64,000 nt of DNA from Streptomyces sp. Je 1-332 (GTDB lineage: Bacteria; Actinomycetota; Actinomycetes; Streptomycetales; Streptomycetaceae), in assembly GCF_040730185.1 (NCBI RefSeq), contig NZ_CP160402.1:4836001-4900000 (forward strand), given 5' to 3'. This document shows positions 44,321 through 52,650 of the stretch, piece by piece. The position numbers were made by a program, and so were the translations under genes. The notes under the pieces were generated by a model. It was not told the DNA's origin and searched no databases. It was given only the letters and a program-made list of their open reading frames with translations. Every line of letters starts with the position of its first letter. Positions within the stretch are counted from its first letter, which is position 1.

Positions 44321-44773
44321 CTACGGCTGAGACGTAACGCGGAGTTCGAACCACACCGTCTTGCCGACGCCGCACTCCCGTAGCTCCGCATCCCACTCAT
44401 CCGCCAGCATCGCCACCAGGGTCAGCCCCCGCCCCGACTGGTCCTCCGATGAAGCCCTTCGCGGCACCGGGAGCGTGTTGTTCGCGTCCGTCACTGAGAC
44501 GCGGAGGCGGTCCTCCGTCAGTACGCAGCGGGCCCAGAGCTCGCGGCCGGGGGCGGCCTTGGCGTGGCGGTAGGCGTTTGTCATCAGCTCGCTCAGCAGG
44601 AGTACCGCCGTGTCCGTCACATCGGGCGGGAGCTTCCATGAACTGGCCTGCTCCGTGAGGAGAGTTCGGGCTCTGCTCACGCTTCGCGCGTGGCGGGGGA
44701 GGCGCCACTCGACGTCCTGAGGGAGCGAGGGCGTAGCGGGGTGCGACGTGGAGTGTGTACTGGGCGTCGGCAT
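44321..44773 (-). CDS. HATPase_c anti-sigma-like ATP-binding protein
   Basis: 150 residues, the RsbW-like histidine-kinase ATPase fold without kinase domain: N-box E-L-M-T-N-A-Y-R-H-A, G1 V-T-D-A-N-N and G2 G-R-G-L-T-L-V. Streptomyces encodes many such proteins, typically beside XRE/DUF397 pairs; some act as anti-sigma factors. Start: ATG 44773 with AAGGAC six bases upstream. It is transcribed towards hsdS and away from the XRE gene, splitting the restriction operon. Confidence 0.85.
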   Translation of the reverse strand: MPTPSTHSTSHPATPSLPQDVEWRLPRHARSVSRARTLLTEQASSWKLPPDVTDTAVLLLSELMTNAYRHAKAAPGRELWARCVLTEDRLRVSVTDANNTLPVPRRASSEDQSGRGLTLVAMLADEWDAELRECGVGKTVWFELRVTSQP

Positions 44774-44903
44774 GCGCAGGTCCTTGCGTGTGAGCTTTCG
44801 TCGTTCGGCGAGTTCACAGTCGTGGCTCGCGCGTAGCCTCTGGAGTAGCGGCGCGGGTACAGAGGGTGGTTGTACCCGCCGTGGACCCGGGGAGGTGAGC
44901 GCG

Positions 44904-45713
44904 GTGGCCGAGGCGAACTCACAGCCGCCGATCGCTTGGCGCTACTGCGGTAGTCAGATCAAGCTCTGGCGTACGGAGGCCGGCGTCAGCCGGGAGGCGC
45001 TGGCGAAGGAGGTCGGCTACGACTACGAGTACGTCAAGTCCATGGAGAACGGCCGCCGTCGGCCGACGATCCTGTTGCTTCAGGTCGCTGATCAGTTGTG
45101 TAGGGCTGGCGGAAAGCTTGTTGCCGCTCAGGAGTACCTGAAGCCGGAGCCGTTCCCGACTTTCTCGCAGGACTTCATCCGCTACGAGTCCGAGGCCATC
45201 GTCCTGAGCTCATACGAACCTCTGCTCATCCCCGGACTGCTGCAGACTGAAGGAACGGCCCTTGCTCTCCTCAAGGCGCACTGGCCACCCTTGGATGACG
45301 AGACAGTCGAGGAGCGGGTGTCGGCTCGGATCAAGCGTCAGGATGTACTGGTCAGACAGACCAGGTCGTTCAACTTCGTGATCGGGGAGATGGCACTCCG
45401 CAATCGAGTCGGTGGCCGCGATGTCCATCAGCGACAACTATGGCACTTGCTGAAGTCTGGACAACGGCGAAATGTGACGCTTCAGGTCCTGCCGATGGCT
45501 GGCGCCCACCCTGGACTCAACGGACCGATCGTTCTTGTCGAGACCGCAGAGCATGAGCACCTTGGCTACGAAGAGGGACAAACCACAGGCGTGCTCTACT
45601 CGGATCCCGAGAGGGTCAGCATTGTTTCCCAGCGCCATGCAATGATCCTTCGGCAGGCCCTGATTCCGTCCGAGTCGGCGCGATTCATCAGCGAGTTGGC
45701 GGAGGAGCGATGA
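44904..45713 (+). CDS. XRE-family regulator with DUF5753-type sensor domain
   Basis: 269 residues from GTG 44904, for which GGGGAGG (44889-44895) is eight bases away; a GTG at 44895 lies inside that ribosome site. N-terminal helix-turn-helix (about 12-70: L-W-R-T-E-A-G-V-S-R-E-A-L-A and Y-V-K-S-M-E-N-G-R-R-R-P) and the C-terminal domain usual for Streptomyces XRE/DUF397 partners (I-P-G-L-L-Q-T, R-I-K-R-Q, F-V-I-G-E-M-A-L-R, V-L-P). Stop and next start overlap (ATGA). These pairs, like BldB/AbaA-type systems, modulate development or metabolism; here the pair sits inside a defence locus. Confidence 0.88.
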   Translation: MAEANSQPPIAWRYCGSQIKLWRTEAGVSREALAKEVGYDYEYVKSMENGRRRPTILLLQVADQLCRAGGKLVAAQEYLKPEPFPTFSQDFIRYESEAIVLSSYEPLLIPGLLQTEGTALALLKAHWPPLDDETVEERVSARIKRQDVLVRQTRSFNFVIGEMALRNRVGGRDVHQRQLWHLLKSGQRRNVTLQVLPMAGAHPGLNGPIVLVETAEHEHLGYEEGQTTGVLYSDPERVSIVSQRHAMILRQALIPSESARFISELAEER

Positions 45714-45958
45714 GCACCGGACTTACGTGGTTCAAGTCCAGCTACAGCGGCACCGAAGGCGGTAACTGCCTCGAAGTCGCCTTCGACTGGCGCAAGTCCA
45801 CCCACAGCGACGCCAGCGACAACAACTGCGTAGAAGTCGCCGCCTGTCCCCACACCATCCACATCCGAGACTCGAAGCTCGGCTCCCGAAGCCCCCGCTT
45901 CGCCGTCCCGGCCGCCGCCTGGGACGCCTTCGTCTCGCACGCCCGAGGCCAGGGCTAG
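45710..45958 (+). CDS. DUF397 protein with a duplicated motif
   Basis: 82 residues, coupled to the XRE gene by a four-base overlap. The DUF397 motif (W-x-K-S-x-x-S-x-x-x-x-x-x-C-V-E-V-A) occurs twice: W-F-K-S-S-Y-S...N-C-L-E-V-A at 7-24 and W-R-K-S-T-H-S...N-C-V-E-V-A at 27-45, followed by the common tail I-R-D-S-K and F-A-V-P-A-A-A-W-D-A-F. It is thought to bind and antagonise the XRE partner. Confidence 0.9.
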   Translation: MSTGLTWFKSSYSGTEGGNCLEVAFDWRKSTHSDASDNNCVEVAACPHTIHIRDSKLGSRSPRFAVPAAAWDAFVSHARGQG

Positions 45959-46261
45959 CGAAGTCCGCGCCGTCGCGATGGCGGCCGCGCCGACTGCAGC
46001 AAAGTCCCACCCACGCCGCGGATTTCGTGGGCCTGCCGCGAGAATTTCCTGCACCCCGCGCCGCCCCCGCGCATCCGCCACCACGCATCGGGCGCTGAGC
46101 TCCGAGCTTCGGACCCCAACATCCGAGCCCCGTTTGTTAGGAATGGGTAGTTGGATTCCAACCGCCCGCCCCGCCAACTCCCGTTCGTATCAGCACAGAT
46201 GACTTTTCGTGATCGGCTTGCCACGCCGCGTCGCGACCCTCTAGCGTTCGCAGCAACAAAC

Positions 46262-46295
46262 AACCCCGACAGGTGCTATCAACACCCGCCGGGGT
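46262..46295 (+). promoter_or_regulatory. Stem-loop upstream of the winged-helix gene
   Basis: ACCCCG...GGTG, loop CTATCAA, CACC...CGGGGT: two stacked perfect helices separated by an internal loop, about 30 bases before the GTG. The remaining 45959-46261 stretch holds no gene I can support. The ordered structure suggests an operator or mRNA element. Confidence 0.45.
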
Positions 46296-46323
46296 CTCAC
46301 CCCAAGATCGAAAGAGCGATCTC

Positions 46324-47316
46324 GTGGCTTACGAAGACTCTAACGCCGCCCTGCCCGCGCCCGCACACCCCATGGCCAACCCCGGCTACGGCAAACGCTC
46401 CGCCCCGGACTCCGACGACGAGCCCCGCCGCCTGGCCGACTTCAGCCGCCTCCCCGTCCGTGAGGGCTATCTGGCCGCCCTTCTCGACAGGCTCCCCGAC
46501 GGCGCCGCCATGGACGCGAAGACCCTCGCCAAAGCGCAGCCGCTCTACGGACAGCAAGCCGTACGCACCGCCCTCAACGAGCTCTCCCGCGCAGGGCATC
46601 TGCGCCGCGTCCGGCAGCTCGCCGCCAGCGACGGCACCGGTATCCGATGGGTATTCCGCAGCTACTGGTCCCGTACCGCACGTGACAGCGAATGGTGGGC
46701 CCGCTTCCTCGGCGGTGACGTCACACCCCAGGGCGCCCACATCGACGTACTGCCGAAGACGCAATCAGCAGCCGCACGCCCGACAGGCAGGCCTCAACCG
46801 CACCCCCGCCAGACACCCGCCCCCACCTCCTCCACCGCCTACCAAACCCTCGCCCAACTAGGCCTCACCGACCCCCGCTTGTCCCTCTCCACAACCGACT
46901 GCGACGCCCTCGAAAGCCTCGCCGCCGAGTGGTTCGCCCGAGGAGCCACCAGCACCCAGCTGACCAGCGCCCTCACCTCGGGCCTCCCAGAAGCCGTCCA
47001 CGCGCCCCGCGCCTTCCTGGCCCACAGGCTCCGCGACAAGCTGCCGCCGGAGCCGATCCAGGCCGCGTCCCGCACGCCCCGCCTCATCCTGGAGTGCACC
47101 GAGTGCGGTGTGCCCGGCCGCCCCGAAGCTCTGCCAGAGGGCCTGTGCCGGGCATGCCGAACAGTCGTGATCGGCGCGGGCAGTGAGCGAACGATTCACG
47201 CTCCGGAAGCCGACGTACACCGCCACGCAGCCGGGATGCGGGCCATCCTCATCGCCCGCCGCGACGTGCCCCAGCCATCTCGGCCACTCCTCTTGGCCGG
47301 AACTCGCCCGCGCTGA
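46324..47316 (+). CDS. Winged-helix protein with C-terminal zinc ribbon, function unknown
   Basis: 330 residues from GTG 46324 (AAAGAG eight bases upstream; ATG 46372 is an alternative). Residues about 40-110 look like a winged helix-turn-helix (V-R-E-G-Y-L-A-A-L-L-D-R-L-P-D-G-A, A-V-R-T-A-L-N-E-L-S-R-A-G-H-L-R-R-V). A Pro/Thr-rich linker follows, a helical domain, and near the C-terminus a four-Cys zinc ribbon, C-T-E-C ... C-R-A-C, about 275-300. Similar proteins are common in Streptomyces accessory regions next to XRE/DUF397 pairs, but I know of no assigned role. It precedes hsdR by 135 bases and may regulate it. Confidence 0.75.
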   Translation: MAYEDSNAALPAPAHPMANPGYGKRSAPDSDDEPRRLADFSRLPVREGYLAALLDRLPDGAAMDAKTLAKAQPLYGQQAVRTALNELSRAGHLRRVRQLAASDGTGIRWVFRSYWSRTARDSEWWARFLGGDVTPQGAHIDVLPKTQSAAARPTGRPQPHPRQTPAPTSSTAYQTLAQLGLTDPRLSLSTTDCDALESLAAEWFARGATSTQLTSALTSGLPEAVHAPRAFLAHRLRDKLPPEPIQAASRTPRLILECTECGVPGRPEALPEGLCRACRTVVIGAGSERTIHAPEADVHRHAAGMRAILIARRDVPQPSRPLLLAGTRPR

Positions 47317-47451
47317 ACTGACCTTCTCCGCCCCGCATTCACCCCATCGCGCGCAGAATAGAACAGCCGTCGAAGCGGCTGCCTTCGCAGTGCGTCGACG
47401 TACACACATGCACACGTACGCGCGAGAGACACCGGGGAAAGGCGCCAGTAC

Positions 47452-50400
47452 ATGCAACGCGGCACGGCCGAGCGTGACGAGGTGGAGCAGCCGATCATCG
47501 ATCAGCTGAAGTCGATGGGCTGGCAGCACGTCCACGGGCCGGATCTCAGCCGCAGTCAGGGCGACCACGACCACGAAGGCGACGGGCGCGCTTACGGTGA
47601 TCTGCTGCTCGCCAAGCGGCTGCGCTCCGCCGTCCGGCGTCTCAACCGCGTCCCCGGCACGGGGCAGGCATGGATGGACCCGTCGGACGCCGACGCCGCC
47701 ATCGACGCCCTCGCGCGCGCCGCGCGGAACGTCGCCACCGCGCCGCTCAAGGACGTCAACAGTGATGTCACGAGCCTGCTCCTGAGCGGTACGCCCGCCA
47801 CCGGGCACGAGGTGCATCACCAGGGCAAGACCGTGCATGTGCAGTACGTCGACTGGGAGTTGGAGGGCGTCGGCGACGAGGAGATTCTTCGTAGGAACGA
47901 GTTTCTCGTCGTCGATCAGCTGCGGGTGATCACGCCCGACGGGCGCGACGCAGTCCTCGACCTGGTCTTGTTCGTGAACGGCATCCCCGTCGCCGTCGTC
48001 GAGTGCAAGAGTCCGGACATCAAGGACCCGATCGGCTCCGCGATCCGTGATCTGCGCGCCTACGCCGGGGTCCCGCTCGACGACGACACCCGCGAGCCCG
48101 GTGAAGGGCCCGGCGGGGTGCCCGAGTTCTTCGCGCCCGTGCAGCTTCTCGTCGCCGCCAGCGGGGACGAAGCGGCGCTCGGGACCATCACGTCGACCGA
48201 GGAGCACTTCGCCGCCTGGCGCAGCGTGACTCCGGACTACGAGGACGACAAGGCGCTCGCCCGTGTACTCCAGGGTGTGAGGGGGGAGACGGGCCGGCGA
48301 CTCATCGAGCCGGGGCAGGACGAAACGACCGATCAGCACAAGCTCGTCGCGATTGTCCTCAAGCCGCGCAATTTGCTGAACATCATCCGGCACTATGTCT
48401 TCGAGCTGCCGGTGAAGACGAAGGAGGGTGAGCCTCCGGTCACCGTGAAGGCGATCTGCCGGCATCAGCAGTACCGGGCCGTCGAGAAGATCGTGCTGAA
48501 GCTGCGGACCGGGCGGACCGTGGACGACCCGGCTGCCGAGGTCGACGAGCGCGGTGGTGTCATCTGGCATACACAGGGCTCCGGCAAGAGCCTGACCATG
48601 GCCTTTCTCGCCCGCAGGCTCCAGACCAGCCGTGACCCGGAGCTGAACCGCTTCACCGTCCTCGTCATCACCGACCGCAAGCAGCTGGAGCAGCAGTTGT
48701 CGGCGGCCGTGCGGGTCAGCGGGTGTGTCGTGCGGACCGCAAAGTCTCAGTCGGACGTGGAGGGCATGCTGCGGCGTGCGGGGAAGCCGGGTGGGCGTGC
48801 CGTCATCTTCGCCATGATCCAGAAGTACTTGGGGCGGATTCCCGGAGTGGTCGGGGAGACCGCGAGCAGTGACGATCGCGACCCCAGCGCCGAGTTCGCG
48901 GACGCGCAAGCCCGCATCGCGGAGGGGGTGGACGCCGAGGACGCCGCCGATCCCACGCCGGATGACGCGGCCATCGAGGCGGTCCGGCGTCGGTTCACCG
49001 AGTGCAGTACGTCGTCGCACGTCCTGGTGCTTGTGGACGAGGCGCACCGGTCGCACACCTCTGTCCTGCACGCGTGCCTGCGGGACGCGGTACCGAACGC
49101 CGCCCGGATCGGCTTCACCGGTACGCCGATCATGAAGGGCAAGCTCACCGACACGGGGCGGATCTTCGGGCTTGAGCCCGACGACAAGTTCCTCGACTCG
49201 TACCTGATGGACGAGGCCGAGCGGGACAAGGTCGTCGTGCCCGTCCGCTACGAAGGGCGTACCGGGTCGGCCGAGGTGCACGAGAAGGATGGGCTCAACC
49301 GCAAGTTCGAGGATCTGATCGCGCGGCTGAGGGAAGAGCAGAAGGATCGCGTCCGCAGCAAGCTGAAGCCCACGAGCCGTGCTGTCGCCGAGTCCGTACC
49401 GATGATCCGGGCCAAGGCCGTCGACATGCTGGAGCACTACGTCACCGGGCCTCTGACCGGCGGGTTCAAGGCGCAGGTTGCGGCTGTCAGCCGACGTGCG
49501 GTCGTGCTCTATCGGCACATGCTGAACGACGCTCGCGCCGAGCTCCTCGCCCGTGTCAGGGAATTCGACCCCGCGACACTTCGGCACAAGGATCTGAAGG
49601 ACTACACGTGGGACGACCTGGTGCTGCTGCGTGCGTGGCAGTACCAGGAGGTGCTGCGGCGCATCGACTTCGTGCCGGTGATCTCCGCCGGTAGCGAGCA
49701 GAAGCAGGGGCTGTGGCGTGAATGGACTGATCCGCTGCGCCAGCAGGAGCACGTCGACCGCTTCCTGGAGCCGTTCCCGGAACTTCCGCCGGACAACCCC
49801 TGGGTGATCACGCATGAGCCGGAGCCCGACCCTGTGCCGGGCGGGTCGATCGCCTTGAACCCGTGGAGCACCGCGGTCGCGCCCGTCGTCGAGGAGAAGC
49901 GACCGATTGCCTTCCTGATCGTCAAGTCCATGCTTCTCACGGGGTTCGACGCCCCCATCGAGCAGGCCCTGTATCTGGACCGGCCCATTCAGGACGCCGA
50001 GTTGCTCCAGGCCATCGCCCGGGTGAACCGGCCCCGGCAGGGCAAGCACGAGGGTCGGGTCGTGGACTACTACGGCGTGTTGAGCGATCTCGCCGTCACG
50101 CTGCCCGCGTACAAGGGCGACGGTCCCACCCTGCGTACGGTGCGCAGCCTCGCCAGTGAGGTCCCGGACCTGAAGGCGGCCGCTGTGCAGATGGAGCTGT
50201 TCCTCGCCGGGATGGGAATCACCGGCCTCGACACGGTCGGCGGTATCTCGCGGGGCACGAAGGCGCTGGGCGACGAGTCCGCGCGATCCGACTTCGACGC
50301 GAACCTCGCGACGTTCCTGGGTGCTCTTGAGCGCGTACTGCCGCACGAGGGAGCGCTGGAACACGTTCCGAACGCCCGGCAGTGGGCGCTCCTGCAGAAG

Positions 50401-51120
50401 CGTGTGCGTACGCACTACCGAGACGCCGAGCGTGGCGACTTCTCCATGCGGGCGTACGGACGCAAGGTGCGGGCCATGGTCGCCGACCATCTCGTACTGC
50501 CTGAGATCACACAGATCATCGCGCCCGTGTCCATCCTGGCGCCGGACTTCGACGAGGTCGTGGACCGTATCCCCGACATGGAACTGGCGGCTGCTGAGCA
50601 GGTGCAGGCACTGCGCTATCACCTGGAGGAGCGGCGGGAGCGGGACGACCGGCCTGTCTACCGGGCTCTCGCGGAAGACCTGGAGTCGATTCTGGAGGAA
50701 CTCGACGGGCGCTGGGACGAGATCAAGGTCCGGATGGGTCCCCTCCTCGACCGGGCGCGGAAGGCGGAGGAGGCCGACCCGGCCGTCGCCGATCTCACAC
50801 CCGTCGAGCAGCAGCTGTACATGAAGCTTGCGGATCTGTTGACGGAGGCCCCGGCCTTCGACGTGTTGGACGTCGACCCCCTGCGGGTGTTGACGGTCGA
50901 GCTCGGCTCACTCATCGCAGGGCATGTCAGTAGCGCTTCGTGGTCGGGGAACGAATCCAGCGCGGATGAGCTGCAGGTCGCCATCTGGCATCTCCTGCGT
51001 CGGGCGGGCCTGAAGCCCAAGGAGCGCGACAGGCGGGCGCTCCGCGCCCTGTCCGCGTCGCTCACGGGGCATGCGCAGAGTCATGCCGCCGCCTTCCGCG
51101 CCAAGGGGAGGCGACAATAG
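47452..51120 (+). CDS. hsdR: Type I restriction enzyme endonuclease/translocase subunit
   Basis: 1222 residues. N-terminal PD-(D/E)xK nuclease: D170 in A-V-L-D-L-V-L-F and E184-x-K186 in V-V-E-C-K-S. Superfamily 2 translocase with Walker A H-T-Q-G-S-G-K-S (373-380), D-E-A-H 529-532, F-T-G-T-P motif III, and the motif VI region Q-A-I-A-R-V-N-R-P-R-Q-G-K. An acidic insertion (about 470-510) separates motifs Ia/II. The C-terminal 250 residues are the helical HsdR_C domain binding the methylase core. Start: ATG 47452 with GGGGAAAGG about ten bases upstream. It is 3.1 kb from hsdS, separated by the regulatory cassette. Confidence 0.95.
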   Translation: MQRGTAERDEVEQPIIDQLKSMGWQHVHGPDLSRSQGDHDHEGDGRAYGDLLLAKRLRSAVRRLNRVPGTGQAWMDPSDADAAIDALARAARNVATAPLKDVNSDVTSLLLSGTPATGHEVHHQGKTVHVQYVDWELEGVGDEEILRRNEFLVVDQLRVITPDGRDAVLDLVLFVNGIPVAVVECKSPDIKDPIGSAIRDLRAYAGVPLDDDTREPGEGPGGVPEFFAPVQLLVAASGDEAALGTITSTEEHFAAWRSVTPDYEDDKALARVLQGVRGETGRRLIEPGQDETTDQHKLVAIVLKPRNLLNIIRHYVFELPVKTKEGEPPVTVKAICRHQQYRAVEKIVLKLRTGRTVDDPAAEVDERGGVIWHTQGSGKSLTMAFLARRLQTSRDPELNRFTVLVITDRKQLEQQLSAAVRVSGCVVRTAKSQSDVEGMLRRAGKPGGRAVIFAMIQKYLGRIPGVVGETASSDDRDPSAEFADAQARIAEGVDAEDAADPTPDDAAIEAVRRRFTECSTSSHVLVLVDEAHRSHTSVLHACLRDAVPNAARIGFTGTPIMKGKLTDTGRIFGLEPDDKFLDSYLMDEAERDKVVVPVRYEGRTGSAEVHEKDGLNRKFEDLIARLREEQKDRVRSKLKPTSRAVAESVPMIRAKAVDMLEHYVTGPLTGGFKAQVAAVSRRAVVLYRHMLNDARAELLARVREFDPATLRHKDLKDYTWDDLVLLRAWQYQEVLRRIDFVPVISAGSEQKQGLWREWTDPLRQQEHVDRFLEPFPELPPDNPWVITHEPEPDPVPGGSIALNPWSTAVAPVVEEKRPIAFLIVKSMLLTGFDAPIEQALYLDRPIQDAELLQAIARVNRPRQGKHEGRVVDYYGVLSDLAVTLPAYKGDGPTLRTVRSLASEVPDLKAAAVQMELFLAGMGITGLDTVGGISRGTKALGDESARSDFDANLATFLGALERVLPHEGALEHVPNARQWALLQKRVRTHYRDAERGDFSMRAYGRKVRAMVADHLVLPEITQIIAPVSILAPDFDEVVDRIPDMELAAAEQVQALRYHLEERRERDDRPVYRALAEDLESILEELDGRWDEIKVRMGPLLDRARKAEEADPAVADLTPVEQQLYMKLADLLTEAPAFDVLDVDPLRVLTVELGSLIAGHVSSASWSGNESSADELQVAIWHLLRRAGLKPKERDRRALRALSASLTGHAQSHAAAFRAKGRRQ

Positions 51121-51124
51121 AGGC

Positions 51125-51931
51125 GTGTCATCCGCTTCCCCACTCTCCGACCAGCTGCATCCGAGCCCATCCGCGTTGGCGGACGGGCAGACAGTCGTGA
51201 TCGACGGCAGGAGGCTGGTGGTCGCGGTGAGCGGGCGGCGCAAGAGGCTCGGCCTGACCGTCGAGCGAGACGGTTCGGTCACTCTCCGTGTACCGCCTGA
51301 GTGTGAGGTCGACCGGGCGGAGAACTTCGTCAGACAGAGCGAAGGCTGGATCGGCGCCAAGCTCCGGCTGCGCGAGGAGCACCGTCCGGCTCACCCGGTG
51401 CGGGCCTTCAGAGACGGAGAGAGCTTCTTCTACCTGGGGCGCGAGTACCGGCTGCTCGTGGTGGAGAGGCAGGGGGGCGATGGGGGCGCGCCGGTGCGGC
51501 TTCTGAGGGGGCGGCTGGTCCTGGATGCCGCGGGGGCCGTGGATCGACGCCGGGCGCGACGCGATGTCATTGCCTGGTATCGGAAAGCTGGGCTCCGCTG
51601 GTCGCGGAGTCGCCTGCAGCCGTGGGGCGCTCGTATGGAGGTCCCGGAACCGGATGTGGTGGTCCGGGACGTGGGAAATCGCTGGGGAACGTACCGGCGA
51701 GGCGAGGGAGAGAAGGGGCAGGTGGCACTGCACTGGGCCGTCTTTCAGCTCCCCTCACATCTTGTCGACTACGTGATCGCTCATGAGCTGGCGCATGCCA
51801 GGGTCTCCGGCCATGGACCGGACTATTGGGCCCTGCTCAGGCGGGCGCTTCCTGATTGTGAGGAGCGGAAGCTTGAGTTGGATGACCTGGGGCGAAGGCT
51901 TTGGCTTGGGGAGACGTCGGGGCTTGGTTGA
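51125..51931 (+). CDS. YgjP-like (DUF45/M48-type) metallopeptidase domain protein
   Basis: 268 residues from GTG 51125, four bases after the hsdR stop, so probably co-translated. The SprT/YgjP-type zinc motif H-E-L-A-H (220-224) is followed by H230 in G-H-G-P-D-Y-W; upstream are the conserved R-R-D-V-I-A-W-Y, G-N-R-W-G-T and L-P-x-H-L-V-D-Y-V segments. YgjP homologues often adjoin hsd genes; their substrate is unknown, and control of HsdR or another restriction component by proteolysis is a reasonable guess (inference only). The C-terminal sequence ends shortly after the peptidase core, as in bacterial YgjP. Confidence 0.88.
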   Translation: MSSASPLSDQLHPSPSALADGQTVVIDGRRLVVAVSGRRKRLGLTVERDGSVTLRVPPECEVDRAENFVRQSEGWIGAKLRLREEHRPAHPVRAFRDGESFFYLGREYRLLVVERQGGDGGAPVRLLRGRLVLDAAGAVDRRRARRDVIAWYRKAGLRWSRSRLQPWGARMEVPEPDVVVRDVGNRWGTYRRGEGEKGQVALHWAVFQLPSHLVDYVIAHELAHARVSGHGPDYWALLRRALPDCEERKLELDDLGRRLWLGETSGLG

Positions 51932-51946
51932 CGCCCACGCCATACG

Positions 51947-52585
51947 TCACTGGTGCGGCGCGTCAGCGGCCGGGGACGACCTCAACTTCCGTATCGCCCA
52001 GCGGTAGTGGCCCGTCGCCTTGGTGATGCCGATGAGGCCCGTCAGCCACAGGATGAGGCCTGCGCCCATGCCGAGCGCGACGTCGCTGTAGGAGTCCCGG
52101 CCGGGCTCGGCGTAGGCCGGTGACGCGAAGGACGCCCACAGGCCGAGCGCGCTCACGAGGAGGGACGAGAGGAGCCAGCAGAGGCTGAGGCCGGGGGAGC
52201 GCAGCGCGGAGTCCGATGGCGGGTCGCTGTCGAGCGCCAGCCAACTGTCGGTGAGTTCGCGGGTCTTCCGGTCGTTGCGGATGCCGACGACGACGCCGAT
52301 CACCGACGGTACGAGAGCGCCGAGGCCAAGGACCGCGCAGATCGGGCCCAGGACGAAGGCCATCACATCGTGGTCCTCGATCATTCCGAGGGGCACCGTC
52401 AGAAGCGCCCAGCCGATGACGCAGCCGAGCGCGAACAGCCACAGCAGCAGGAGGCGGTGCAGGCCCAGGCTCCGTGTGCGCAGGGCCTCCAGGGCCATGC
52501 CACGGTCGTACAGCAGCGCGTTCCGGTCCGGCCAGGTGCGCAGATGGACGGGCGGCGGAGGCGGCGGCAGCGTGCGGCGGGGCAT
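51947..52585 (-). CDS. Four-helix membrane protein, function unknown
   Basis: 212 residues. After a Pro-rich N-terminus (seven consecutive Pro) there are four hydrophobic helices in two pairs (L-L-L-L-W-L-F-A-L-G-C-V-I-G-W-A, V-L-G-L-G-A-L-V-P-S-V-I-G-V-V-V-G-I, L-S-L-C-W-L-L-S-S-L-L-V-S-A-L-G-L-W-A, M-G-A-G-L-I-L-W-L-T-G-L-I-G-I), giving a DUF4190-like impression. No ribosome site; TACTGT on the minus strand (52593-52598) ends seven bases before the ATG, consistent with a leaderless mRNA. Convergent with the metallopeptidase gene; it marks the right edge of the accessory segment. Confidence 0.7.
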   Translation of the reverse strand: MPRRTLPPPPPPVHLRTWPDRNALLYDRGMALEALRTRSLGLHRLLLLWLFALGCVIGWALLTVPLGMIEDHDVMAFVLGPICAVLGLGALVPSVIGVVVGIRNDRKTRELTDSWLALDSDPPSDSALRSPGLSLCWLLSSLLVSALGLWASFASPAYAEPGRDSYSDVALGMGAGLILWLTGLIGITKATGHYRWAIRKLRSSPAADAPHQ

Positions 52586-52650
52586 GGCCCTGACAGTACC
52601 CGCAGGCCCGCAGCCCCCTCATGCCACCCGAGTTGCCCCCGCGACCCCCC

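Noticed and set aside
46858..50622. Long antisense open frame across hsdR
   Set aside because: Shadow of hsdR codon bias; the sense frame has all restriction-enzyme motifs.
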